In this document: in pieces, positions 11,394-22,170 of the stretch
Layout of the letters: every line of letters starts with the position of its first letter
How positions within the stretch are numbered: position 1 is the stretch's first letter
DNA from: Capsicum annuum
Taxonomy: Eukaryota > Streptophyta > Magnoliopsida > Solanales > Solanaceae
Reading direction: 5' to 3'
Assembly: GCF_002878395.1 (NCBI RefSeq)
Contig: NW_025892689.1
Span: 222,282 to 286,281, forward strand
DNA: 64,000 nucleotides
The notes under the pieces: model-generated
Told to the model about the DNA's origin: nothing
Seen by the model: only the letters and a program-made list of their open reading frames with translations
Database searches by the model: none
Position numbers and translations under genes: made by a program

Positions 11394-11880
11394 TTTGTTG
11401 TCTACATTTTATTCATCTCTAAGAACAAAGAAAACCATGTGAAGTCTGTGAATATTGAAATACTTCTCTTGATTTTGATTTGGTTCTGTGAGTGGCCTGA
11501 ATTTAGCAAACATTATCTTGGGTGAAGTATGAGTAACCCATGCACTAACGATAGAAAAATATGGTAATATACTATTGATAAAAATGCCATAAAAATCATC
11601 CTTAATGGAAGTGTATGCAAGGTGTTTGATAAAATGTCGAAATAAAGCCTGAAAGTAAAAATAGCAGGCGACAGTTAGAGCAACGGACCGTCGAATATCC
11701 GATGACCCATTGCCTGAAACCATTACCACTATCTCAGAATCAATGTTACTAGAATGACCCTGATGGTTTGGGTTGACGGACCATCGTAGGACCGACGGAC
11801 CGTCGCCCTAACCGTCGCTGTCAATAATTTTTCCTGTCTTCTGGTTTAAGTTTGTGAAATGATAAACGTTTCATTTGTAG
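11394..11880 (+). other. Putative 5'-UTR intron in front of ORF3 of element B
   Basis: Donor-like CAT|GTATGATC (GT at 11394) and acceptor-like TTTCATTTGTAG (AG at 11879-11880) frame 487 bp. The ORF3 ATG is six bases further on, at 11886. A palindrome array lies inside (11690-11820), including the 13-bp CGACGGACCGTCG at 11793-11805. F has the same arrangement with its own sites (29312-30193). Confidence 0.45.
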
Positions 11881-11885
11881 GTATC

Positions 11886-13850
11886 ATGGCAAACAAATTA
11901 CCAACCATCAGGGGTAGAGGTAGAGGCCAAGGGGCCATACAAGGGCTATCACAATATGAAGATACCCTGGCACACAACACCCGGCATAATCATCAAGTCA
12001 TTTTGTATCCTCCTAGTCTGAAAAGGAGGGTGAAAGTAGTAGCAACAGCATCTCAAGTTCAAGTTCGATTGAGGAAGGGGTTGAAGTATCTAACCCCATC
12101 CAAGAGGATATCCCAGAACAAGGGGGCCCGAATTTGGTTTGATGCAAGGATCCACACGTGAAGGAAACTATAAGATGGTAGGTTGAGGGTTCCTGAGAGC
12201 ATTTCTACAAAGGGTTGTCACCAACAGATAGGGTAGCGATAAAAAGGTTTATTTTTGAAGAACATAAGATTATGACAACAAACTTGCCCGAGTACCTAGA
12301 ACTTGAACACAGATTCAATGAATATGAGTTGGCCTGGATGAGCAGACCAGTTGGATCCTATCAACCAAACTTGGTATATGAGTTTTTCACCAATTACTTG
12401 GCATTGCTAGAGAAGAATTATACCCTATGCAAGTCAGCTACTGAGATGAGCAAGCTGGACACAGTTCCTGTTTGAGGTGTTAGCATAGACATCTTGCAGT
12501 GTACGCTGAATAGATTCTTGTTCAGAGCTGAATATCAGATACCAGGTGCAATACCAGACTTGGAGCATCAGTTATTCATGCGGACTCAACAAAATCCGTT
12601 GTTAGATAGAATATTGACAGATGGAGGAGAGCCTACATGGCTAAACAATCCCCGTGAAAAGATATCCAAGTCATCCCTAAGCTTTAGGGCTAAGTTTTGG
12701 TGGGAAATTGTGAGGCTGAGGTTGATGCCAACAGGCGGGGATGACCACCTAGAACTCACTAGAGTTGTGATTATTGCTGCTTTGATTGAGGGGTTGACAG
12801 TGGATTTTGGCTACATCATTTCTGATGAGTTGTTTTACTGTGCTCATAAGACTCAGACTGCACTGCCATTTCCATGCCTTATCATAGAATTGTGCAAGTA
12901 GGAGAAGGTACCTTTGATTAGAAGAATAAATAGTGTAATCCAGGTAATACATACGCATAATATTGAAAAGAGTAGGGATAACTCAAAGTTCGACATACGA
13001 TTGAATAGAACCCAAGCTCAACAAACTCAGTCGCCACCAATTCCTGAGTCATAAGAATTCCCTTCAGGTATGCCACTACCTCTTGCTATGTACGTTCCTT
13101 CGACCAAATCTACAGGTTTAGCTTCTATGCCTATGGGTGGGACCACAGATTCTATGTCAGTTCCACCCTAATATTCTGAGTATAGGCTAAACCAAGAGAA
13201 CTTTGCAATGATATTTCGAGCGCAAAAGAGGTTTGAGAAGTAGTTGGCTATATAGGGGCGGATTTCAAACCCTTCATTGAAAGAATTATGGAGAAAGCAG
13301 TGAGTCCTTTCAGGAACATGCAACTAAGAATGGACAATATGGAGGAGCGAATCAACAAGAAGCTAGATGCTATGTCCATCTTATATTTTACAAAATTAAT
13401 GGAGAAAGTTATACAATTTGGGCTTACATTGACAAGTTGGATCAATAGCCAAAACAACCTATATATGACCTAGTCTAGATTGAAATTGATGAAGAGAAAG
13501 GTCTCATTAACTTAATGGGGTGACCGATTAAACATAAGGGTAAGAAAGTAGTGAAGACTGATTAAAAAGCTGTATGGAAAGCTGCTAAAAGAAAGAGACT
13601 TGAAGCCATGTCACTAGAGGATCGAGAGCATCATGACATGAAGAAAGCAAGAAGACAATCAAGGAAAGATAAAGAGAGAAGAAGGAAGAGAGTAGAGGAC
13701 AAAGAAGCTGGAGTGTCTACCAGTTCTGCCCAGATCGGAGCAAACTGTAGATCCTACTGGAGATGTGGTACCTCCAATTCCGGAGGGAAATATTGTGAGA
13801 ACTCCCACCACCATGGGGGCCAACAGAGCACCTGGTGAGGACACTGGAGC
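11886..13850 (+). pseudogene. Element B ORF3: env-position protein, Transposase_32-like domain
   Basis: The start at 11886 gives MANKLPTIRGRGRGQGAIQG. A frame change near 12040 leads to the main frame. The domain spans about 12230-12930: FEEHKIMTTNLPEYLELEHRF, NLVYEFFTNYLALLEK, LNRFLFRAEYQIPG, then SLSFRAKFWWEIVRLRLMP and FPCLIIELCK. This is the signature of the 'putative plant transposon protein' domain (Transposase_32), common in plant genomes and usually carried by Athila-like elements. The C-terminal third is charged: MRMDNMEERINKKL-like coiled coil (13310-13370) and a Lys/Arg-rich run (KKARRQSRKDKERRRKRVED, 13638-13697) that could be a nuclear signal. No signal peptide or membrane segment is seen, so nothing supports an envelope role. 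Stops at 12473, 12899 and several around 13050-13570. Confidence 0.8.
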
Positions 13851-15381
13851 CTCACCACACTTCACAGATACCTCAGATGAATAAGAGGCACTATAAGTAT
13901 TTCTCCTCCTTTGTAATTCAATTATATACATTGAGGACAAAGCATTATTTTCTATGGGGGTGGGGGGATGTTTGTGTACCATGTGGGGTTGGGTTGACGA
14001 CATTATTTTCCTCCCATATGCTATCTATGAGAATTGGCATGTCTAGATTGTTATTAAGTTATTGCATTTTCATTTCTTGTCTACGATTAACTATAGATTT
14101 GAAATTTCTCTTTCCTATTATGTTAGCATCAGTTTATATATGTGAATGATAAGTGACTATGGCAAAGTGTTTGTATACATTTTTTATATAATTAATTCTC
14201 CTTTTCCTGCTGGTAAAAGTATTGTGTTACCATTTTTGACTCTGAAACTGGCATAGGAATGTAAGTGATTATATCCATATGTTACGAATCCTAAGATGTA
14301 GTAGAATAGAAATTAACTTAGTGCTTGTGTGTGTGAGTGTTTTCATAGTTCTTACATACAAGATACACCCAGAACTTGCCCAGTTCATTTGTTGTTGTTT
14401 TGTTTTTGACTCAATAAGACAGGATAGCAGGAATCCTTGTTTGTTAGTCCATTTAGCCAAAATAATGACCCACCAAAAAAATGTTTTGTTTTCGTTACAA
14501 CCTTGTTGAGCCTTGTTAATGTTTGTTCTACCCAAATAAATAGTGATTCACTTTCTAGAAGGAGTTGCACTTAGCTTTGGCCCTGGTCTAATTTTGTACA
14601 TTGTGCACTTTAACTCAGGGAAATTGCCTAAGTTGAGGGTGGCTACTGTTGGATTATTGGCAGCCTTGGAGGTTGAGTTGAAATTTATTTAAGAGGTAGC
14701 ATTCGGCCCTGGTCTAGTTAGCTTCCTAAATAGATATTGTGCACCTCAACTTTCTTTATCAGTGTAAGTTAAGGGTGGTTGATGTTGTTGTTTAAAAAAA
14801 TATGGTTTATGACTAGGGCACGGATGGATAATATTGATTGTAAATGAGTGAAAGGAACTTTAATTTTGGTGAGTAGCTACTGAAAAAGGTAAAGAGAGTG
14901 AAATTTTGTACTTTAAGTGACTTATCTAAATAATAACCCTCACCGATCCTAAAACCTCTTCTCAACCCTTAGTAAGTCCTACTTGATTTTGGAGAGTAAA
15001 TCATGAGAGAACATTAGATGATATGGGAAGCCTATGGGTGTGTACTATGTTTCCAACTTCTATTTTGAGAGAGAAAGTTTTAGTTTTGTCTACAGATTGA
15101 TTATATATAAGGAGAAGTGGACTTCATTGGATGTAAGAGCACAACAATTATTTGTAGACTGTTGATTCCTCTGGGATATTGTATCTGTGGCTATAAATAT
15201 GCTGAGTAGTAGTTGATGCTAGTTATAGATCCTTATGTGTTAGAGCACTTAGCCGAATGGGCAAGTGAATGATTGTATAGCTGTGTTGATATGAATATTC
15301 AGTGCCTGTCATGATTTAGTTCTTATTGTATCTTAGTGTTGAGTTGCTTGAGGAAAATAAATTTCCTTAACTTGAGTATGT
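13851..15381 (+). other. Element B 3' non-coding region
   Basis: It starts with a conserved block: ATTGAGGACAAAGC then CTATGGGGGTGGGGGGATG (13930-13970), shared with A (18013-18052) and F (32231-32272). Then comes AT-rich sequence without coding. Two copies of a block 'GGCCCTGGTCTA ... TAAGTTGAGGGTGG' lie at 14578-14642 and 14704-14776. The last stretch before the LTR (CCTTAACTTGAGTATGT, 15365-15381) is the polypurine tract position. A has the same order. Confidence 0.7.
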
Positions 15382-16931
15382 TGATGTTTTGGATTTTGAC
15401 GGACCATTTTAGGCCTTTTTCTTAGGATAATTGTGATTTTTCAAGTAACTATTGTTGCATTTAACTGTGTACTTTAGTATTTTCAAGATAAGAACTGAGT
15501 ATAAAGGATAACTTGGATAAACTAGGAAAAACAAAGGAAAAAGATCATTGACAGCTCAGCTGACGGACCGTCGACCTTGCAATGAACCGTCGTCCTGAAC
15601 CATCTCCCAAAAATTGAAAAAAGTTGACACTGGAAATCCTGTGACTATCCTGGTAATGGACCGTCGACTATGTGATGAACCATCGGCCTAAACTATCGCT
15701 AAGAAATAGAATAAGGAAACACTGGATATCATACGATGGTCCAAGTGATAAACCGTCAGCTCTGCAATGAACCATCTCCCTACCCATCGATCAGAAATAG
15801 AACATTGACTCACTGGAGCTCCAGCTATGGTGTAGACGATGGACCATCAGCCCTGCGATGAACCGTCTCTTAACTCATCGACCATGAAGCAGATAATCCA
15901 AGTTTGAATTTTAAAACCCCAGTTCTAGAATTATATAAATACCAAAGTATTAGGGTTTATTTCGGATCTTTGGTCATTAGTTTCATACTTTCTCCTCTAT
16001 TGAGAGCTGTGTAACACTTTTCATTGAGATTTGAATCTAAAGGTTGAGATCTGATTATTAGTTTTAGTATTTTCCATTGAAGATTAAGAAGAACAATATT
16101 GTGACTTTTATAAGTACTCTCTTGAAGCCATTTATGAACATCAGTATATCTTTGATTTCTTACATGGAGATAAGTAGCTAAACTCCCATAACTAGGGTTA
16201 TGGGAGCCTTAATGTAGAGAATTATTTTGGGGTTGTGAATCAGTTTGATTTCTAACATCTATCGAAATTGCATGAATCTTTCTTCATTATAATGACATCT
16301 CTTGGTTGCAAACTTGAGAAGTGACTATTGTTCATTATAATGACATCTCTTGGTTGCAATCTTTCTTCATGAACACCACTTGTCTGATAAGAAAGTGGAT
16401 GTTGGGAAAAAAAGTGATTCACATGAACTCCACAGGTTTACCCTTTGGGTTAACAGGTTGATACCTTAACACGATCAACTCTCATGAGAGTGTTATTGAA
16501 TAATGCATGAATCCTTTAAGTTCGAGAGAAGTAAAGGCTGAAACACTCATTAGGTTGAGAAACACATGGGTAATTCTTAGAATTCAATAATTCTTACAAT
16601 TGAATACATAAGTTAGAATTCAAGCACAAATTCACAACCCTAACTATTTGAACATCTTAGTGAGCATAACTCTAGTTAATTCATTCTTATTGAAATTACA
16701 TCTACATTAACTCTCATTAGCTGGACCTTGTATGATACAAATATGAAAGAATATTGTCAACACATCCAAACCATCTTTTTCTCAAGAACCTTAGATCAAT
16801 AGTCTAATAATAGTTACAATACTTAGTAAAAACAGTATTCCTGGTGGGATTCAACACCTAACCCAGTTGAGTTCTATATTTGACAGCGATCGATTACTCT
16901 CTTATAAGAGAGGTGTAATTTGGACGTATCA
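15382..16931 (+). repeat. Element B 3' LTR (1550 bp)
   Basis: It runs TGATGTTTTGG to CGTATCA and matches 3429-4942. It has TATAAATA at 15934 and four palindrome units (15555-15895). It carries an extra 40 or so bases at about 16322-16368, a local repeat of the neighbouring CATTATAATGACATCTCTTG. It is followed not by the target duplication but by ten bases of PBS-side sequence and a further partial LTR. Confidence 0.9.
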
Positions 16932-17205
16932 AATTTTGGCATAAATCTAGTTAATTCATTCTTATTGAAATTACACTACATTAACTCTCATTAGCTGGAC
17001 CTTGTGTGATATAATTATGAAAGAATATTGTTGACACATCCAGACCTATTTTTTCTCCGGTACCTTAGATCAACAGTCTAATAACATTCATAATACTTAG
17101 TGAACATAGTATTCCCTGTGGGATTTGACACCCAACCTAGTCGGGTTCTATATTTGACAGCTACCACTTACTCTTTCGTAAGAGAGGTGTAATTTGGGCA
17201 TATCA
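16932..17205 (+). repeat. Extra partial LTR fused to the 3' LTR of element B
   Basis: After the full LTR come AATTTTGGCA (as in the LTR/PBS junction at 4943-4952) and then the last 266 bp of an LTR (16940-17205, equal to 4677-4942). The join shares the bases CA. The segment ends ATATCA and is followed by the ATTAT target duplication, so it is the true right end of B. Confidence 0.88.
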
Positions 17206-17210
17206 ATTAT
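17206..17210. repeat. Right target-site duplication of element B (ATTAT)
   Basis: It matches 3424-3428. Sequence of A's ORF3 resumes directly after it. Confidence 0.9.
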
Positions 17211-17935
17211 ATGCTGGCTAGCACTTCTACAGGGTCAATATCTATGCCACCAATGGGTGGAACATTAGACACTGCATCTGTCCCACACAGGAGAATTTTG
17301 CCAAGTCTGTCAGAGCATAGAAAAATTTTGAGAAATAGTTGAGCGCATGGACTAAAGAGTTTAAGCCATTTGCTGATCACATCATTGATGAAGCCTTAAA
17401 GTTGTATCAACATATTCAAGCCAAAATGGATGACATAGAAGAGCATATAAACAAGTGGCTGGATGAGCTATCATTGCAAGATTATGCAAAGTTTGTGGCC
17501 AAATTTAGGCAAGCGCAAGCTAACATTGCTGAACTAAAATAAAAGCCATCACAGTCTGCTTTTGACCCCACATTGATAATCAGCGATGAAGATGAGGGCC
17601 TAGTTGATCTGATGGGTAGACTACTTAAAGAAAAAGGTAAGCAGATGAATAAAAGTACTAACAAGAATGGTATGAGAAGTAGAAAGAAAGAAGAGATTAC
17701 ACCTAAGGAAAGGTATGAGAGAGACTTGAGGAAATCTATAAAGAGATCAAAGAAAGATGAAGAGTTGAGGAAGAAAAAAGCTGCGGCAGAAGCTGCAGGA
17801 GTATCGACCATTTCTACGCCAGCTAGGGGACCAATTCTAGATTTGGTTCCTATTAAGATACCTCCGATATAGGAAGAAGATGATTTAAGCACCCCCTACC
17901 ACAATAGGGGTCAATGTTGCTTCACCTGAGGCCAA
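17211..17935 (+). pseudogene. Element A ORF3, last part: charged coiled-coil and basic C-terminus
   Basis: This continues A's ORF3 beyond insertion B (compare B 13100-13850). It begins with a Ser/Thr/Pro/Met-rich linker, then helices with a heptad-like pattern (about 17380-17540, KLYQHIQAKMDDIEEHINKW and FRQAQANIAELK). After one stop (17540) the same frame gives a strongly basic stretch (17660-17800: KEEITPKERYERDLRKSIKR, then KKDEELRKKKAAAEAAG). Related helices occur in B (13288-13700) and F (31560-31960), so the C-terminal plan is conserved although the sequence drifts. Such a tail could bind nucleic acid or direct the protein to the nucleus; that is inference. No catalytic motif is seen. 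Confidence 0.7.
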
Positions 17936-19464
17936 AGAAGCCTCACCATATTTGACTGACTTATCAGCCTGAGATTTATAAGTATTCCACTCTTTTGTAC
18001 TTTATGTTAATGCATTTGAGGAAAAAACATTTTGTTTAGTGGGGGTGGGAGGATTGTTATGTTTCGGTCACCACATGGGTTTTTGTTGCCTATGTTCTTT
18101 CCCTCTCGTGCTCTATCTAGTAGAACTGACATGTTTAGGTTTCATATTTATTTTTCCTTTATCGCCGTGGTGTAAATATTGTTCAGTGATTTTATTTATG
18201 GATTGGCTTTTCTTTTAGCACCCTTTTTGTATGTATGGATGCTAAATGAATGTGGAAAAGTGCTTTGAACATGTTTGTATGGCTATTCCTTCTTGTCACT
18301 TAGTGTATGTTAAACAACCATTTGTGATTCTATAATTGGCATTGGGATGCAGAAATAAAGTGAGCATGATCATGTGATGTAAATTCCAAGAGTTGGTAGA
18401 ATTAGTGTTAACTCATTTCCTGTGTGTGCAAGTATTTGTTATAGTTCTAGCATAGTGTGTACAACTAGAACTTGACTGGTTCATTGATATCGCCTTGTGA
18501 TTGATTCAATAAGATAGAATAGTAGGCCCTCTTCAATTATTAGTCCACTTAGCCGTAAAAAAATAACCCACCAAAAAGATTTTTCCCTTTTGAACCCTTT
18601 TTGAGCTTGTGTTAGTGTTTATTCATACCCAATAACTCCAGTTCACTCTCTTTAAGATGTTAGCACCTAACTTTGGCCCTGGTCTAATCTTGGATATTAT
18701 GCACCTTAACTTAGGAAAAATGCCTAAGTTGAGGGTTGATACTGTCAAGAAGTCAACAGTTAATGTAGATGGTTCAGAGTTGAAATAAGATATTACATCT
18801 GGCCCTGATCTAGTTAGATATTGTGCACCTCAATTGACTACATCAGCATAAGTTGAGGGTGGATAATGCATACTAAAAAAATTAGGTTTATGGTGAAATC
18901 GTGGTTTGATAGTATGGATTGTAAGTTAACTAGAAAAGCATTAGTCTTGGTGAGTAGAAATCAAGGGCAAGGAGAGTGAAGTTCAAACTTAAAGTCACTT
19001 TTCCCAAAATTAATCTTCACATAACACTAAAACCTCATTACAAGCCATAGAAAGACCTGCTTGATCTTTGTGAATCAACCATAGGGGAACATTAGATGAT
19101 AAGGGCAAGCTTATGGGTGTGTATGCCATGTTTGCAACTTTCTTTGTGATAGACAGAGTCTTGGTTTTCATCTATAGGCTAAATGAATAATGTGTGGTGA
19201 ACTTCTTTAACTGTGAGATCAATTTGAGTTATACTTAGCTTTGCTGATTTCTATGGGATATTACATCCATAGTTGTGTACGTTCTGAATTATAAATAAAG
19301 CCAGTTATAATCCTGATGTGTTGAGACCACATGAGTGAGATGATAGTTGAGTGGTTGTATGAAATATAGTTCAACAGTTGAGTGCCCATCATTGTGTTTG
19401 TTCATTGCATGAGATTTGGTGTTGAGTTGCTTAGTGATAAACAGTTGTCTTAAGTTGAGGGTGT
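17936..19464 (+). other. Element A 3' non-coding region and polypurine tract
   Basis: Same plan as in B. GTGGGGGTGGGAGG stands at 18039-18052. Two blocks with GGCCCTGGTCTA / GGCCCTGATCTA and TAAGTTGAGGG lie at 18673-18738 and 18795-18862. TTAAGTTGAGGGTGT (19450-19464) directly before the LTR is the polypurine tract that would prime plus-strand synthesis. I see no coding. Confidence 0.7.
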
Positions 19465-20075
19465 TGATGTTACGTCTTTTGATAGAACATTTTTCTTCTT
19501 TTACAAGGGATAATTATGCATTTTAAAGCAACCATTATTGTATGTGATGCTGGATTTTAGTGTTTTCAGGAAAATGAGTCAACAAGAGAAATAACTTGGA
19601 GAAACAGAAGCTAAAAGCCTTTGATGGTCAAATTGATGGGCCATCAACTGTTCGATGAACCATCAAGACATCCGTTAGACCTAAACAGAATGGAAGAAAC
19701 TGAATTTCCAAGCAACGGTCCAAGCGACAGACTATCAGGATATTGACGGGCCATCAACTTGGCCGTCAGACATGAGATAGAACAAGACTTGCTGGATACC
19801 CAAGCGATGTTCCAAGTGTCTAACCGTCAGGACACTGACGGACCATCAACCTGGACGTCAACCGTGATACGGTGAATTCAAGTTCAAATTCTTATTTCCA
19901 AATATCTGGGAACATATAAATACCAGTTTAGGGTTAGAGAAGATTTATTTCATTCATCTTTATCTTATTTCCATCTTTTGAAATGCATTGTACATATTAC
20001 TCTTTGAGATTACAAGGTACTTTTTTGGATCTGAGGATTTTAATCATCATTCTCACGGAAGATCTAGAACAATTG
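19465..20075 (+). repeat. Element A 3' LTR, left part (U3 to start of R)
   Basis: It begins TGATGTTACG after the polypurine tract. U3 contains three palindrome units (19620-19870, such as TTGACGGGCCATCAAC) about 100 bp apart, and TATAAATA at 19915. It breaks off near 20075, where the truncated LTR of element C begins. By comparison with B, about 0.7 kb of A's LTR is missing between here and 28474. Confidence 0.85.
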
Positions 20076-22153
20076 TGGGAACTCAATACAGCTGGATAAA
20101 GAAAATAAACACTTCTCAAATTGTAAAACTAACTCAAGCCCTTGAATCAAAAGGACTCATCACCTGCTGGCTGGATGCTGCGAATTGACTGGATCTGAAG
20201 ATGTATACTATACCTTGTACCTACATTCTGAGAAAATATAGCCCACATACGAATATGTGGGTCAGTACCATGAAAACGTACTGAGCATATGGGGGTGCAA
20301 TGCATATATAAAAAAATATCTTAATATGATCACAGTTTATAAAATTATGCATGCTGATATAAATGACTCACTTAGCTCGAATTAAAATCTTCAAAATCAT
20401 AAGAAAGTAAAATATATCGGGTGAGATATGTGAGTCATCATAATAAATCTCAATTCACTTCCATCTCAATTCCAAATCATCAAATATCATAACAATTCTC
20501 TTTGGAATATATGTTCATTAAATCTTTCGAAAACAATGACTTTCTCAAACTCAGTCTTTCAAATAAATATGTTTTCATCTCAGATAGAAGAATAAGACTT
20601 TTCATATTAGATAGGAGAATACATACACACACATTGGGAGTCTCTTACAACCGACATAAACCATGTGAGATACATAGAGTCCAATGTCCAACCCACGTTG
20701 GGGAGAGCTGTCCTATCCTTGCCATCGGAGTAGGACCTTAATCTTTTGTTCACTAGTGATCACTATATCAATCAGCCTTAGGCTCACATCCTACGAGCGT
20801 ACGTAGTTCTAGGGAAGTACCAATCATAGCTATACCTCCCACTCGGTGCTAAAGACTACTCCCGGACTGAGCTTAGATTATTTCAAAAGAAAATCCACAA
20901 CAACGAAATTCAACAATTCATATCGGGAGCCATTATGCTACCCCTTTTTCATAATAAATCAACATGTGGATTTCTTTGCTCATTTGAGTTCAAAAATAAC
21001 TCTTTCAAGACTAAAAGGTCAAATCATTCAAATATCAAGGTGTGTATAACATATTACTTCACCAAAGATCATAATCTCAAAAAGGGTTTAAATCCCATAT
21101 ATCAACACTTGAGCAAAACATTTCAAGATTAATACTTTGTATAGCAAACAAGTATAACTCATATGAAAATCTGAAAATTCAACTTGAAACATGATATTAA
21201 CATCAAAACTCAAGGAATTTATCTTTAAGACATCACAAAAATATCATTGTTTCTTGAACAAGAATATAGGATAATAGTTTCCATCTCAAATTCATAATTA
21301 AACAAGTAAAATCATGTATCTTCGTAAAATAATACAAATTTTTGGGCACAAGAACAAAAGGATGTTCTTGTTCAAAACCCTACATACCTTAAACTTGAAG
21401 CTTTGAATGAACTCTTAACCTTGGGACTCTATTCGTGAATGAGTGTTTCTTGTAGCCCTCGGAATGGGGATTCCGAATCTCGAAGAATTATTGAAAACTC
21501 GTGGTTGAATCTTGAGATATTTGAATTTTTAGACTGAAACCCTAATGAATGTTCTTGATGATTTTGAGAGAAAGTAAACTTATTTTGGTGTTATGGGAGT
21601 TTAATCTCGTGTTATAGACATATATAGGGGATTTTTTGGCACTTGGAAGTGAGGTGTCAGCGCACAACCCATGGCAGACCTTAAGGTGTGCGTCACACAC
21701 CTTATGGCAGACATTTAAGTATGCCTCGCACTTCCAATCACACAGATTTGATTAGGCGGTGCATTGCCCATTGCACACCCTTACTACCTCTTACAAAAAT
21801 GGGCATAACTCTTCGCTCGGGTATTGGATTTTTGTGAAATTGGTATCGTTGGAAAGCTAATTAAATTATCTAAAATTTGATAGGTCTTGGGATGAAAAAT
21901 TCCATGTATATTAATAGATATACACATTTGAAGTTGACCCTTGTAGAATCGAATGTCAAACTTTGGATGAATTAATTGGTCTTAGCTCAACTTTGTTCTA
22001 GGTCATTGCTATGAACATTTTTCACCTCTAAACTACTCCATAGACTAGGATAATGATCATGAAACTTGTATTCATGTGAGAATAACTTGGATTAGAGCTT
22101 AGACGCGCAGGAATGATGGTTAGAATTCCAGCACGAAAATATGGGGTATTATA
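20076..22153 (-). repeat. Element C 3' LTR (left in window), truncated
   Basis: It matches 26394-28473 through its length (from AACTCAATAC to GGTATTATA). About 295 bp present at the left end of the other copy (26099-26393) are missing, as is part of the flanking LTR of A. The junction with A is not a normal LTR end. No coding. Confidence 0.88.
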
Positions 22154-22170
22154 TTATCTCCCCCTTGGGA
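22154..22170 (-). other. Polypurine tract of element C (minus strand)
   Basis: The minus strand reads TCCCAAGGGGGAGATAA directly before the LTR start. It would prime plus-strand DNA. A second, similar block is at 22442-22462. Confidence 0.8.

Larger units (their letters stand above)
3429..17205 (+). mobile_element. Element B: near-complete Athila/Tat-like Ty3/gypsy retrotransposon, 13.8 kb
   Basis: Both ends are fixed by ATTAT target duplications and by LTR ends TG...CA. The order is 5' LTR (3429-4942), tRNA-Asp PBS (4948), gag, protease, RT, RNase H, integrase (to about 10630), spacer with palindromes and leader, ORF3 (11886-13850), a 1.5-kb 3' region, 3' LTR (15382-16931) and an extra partial LTR (16940-17205). 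The order protease-RT-RNase H-integrase is that of Ty3/gypsy, and the tRNA-Asp PBS plus an env-position ORF are typical of Athila/Tat. Stops and frameshifts occur in every domain, so it cannot move on its own. The two LTRs differ at many sites, so the insertion is old. Confidence 0.95.

Noticed and set aside
11886..13850. Retroviral envelope gene
   Set aside because: The position fits, but I see no signal peptide, membrane anchor or cleavage site; the domain is Transposase_32-like.
13951..13968. 3' polypurine tract of element B
   Set aside because: It is 1.4 kb from the LTR; the tract must adjoin the LTR start at 15382. Kept as a separate finding.
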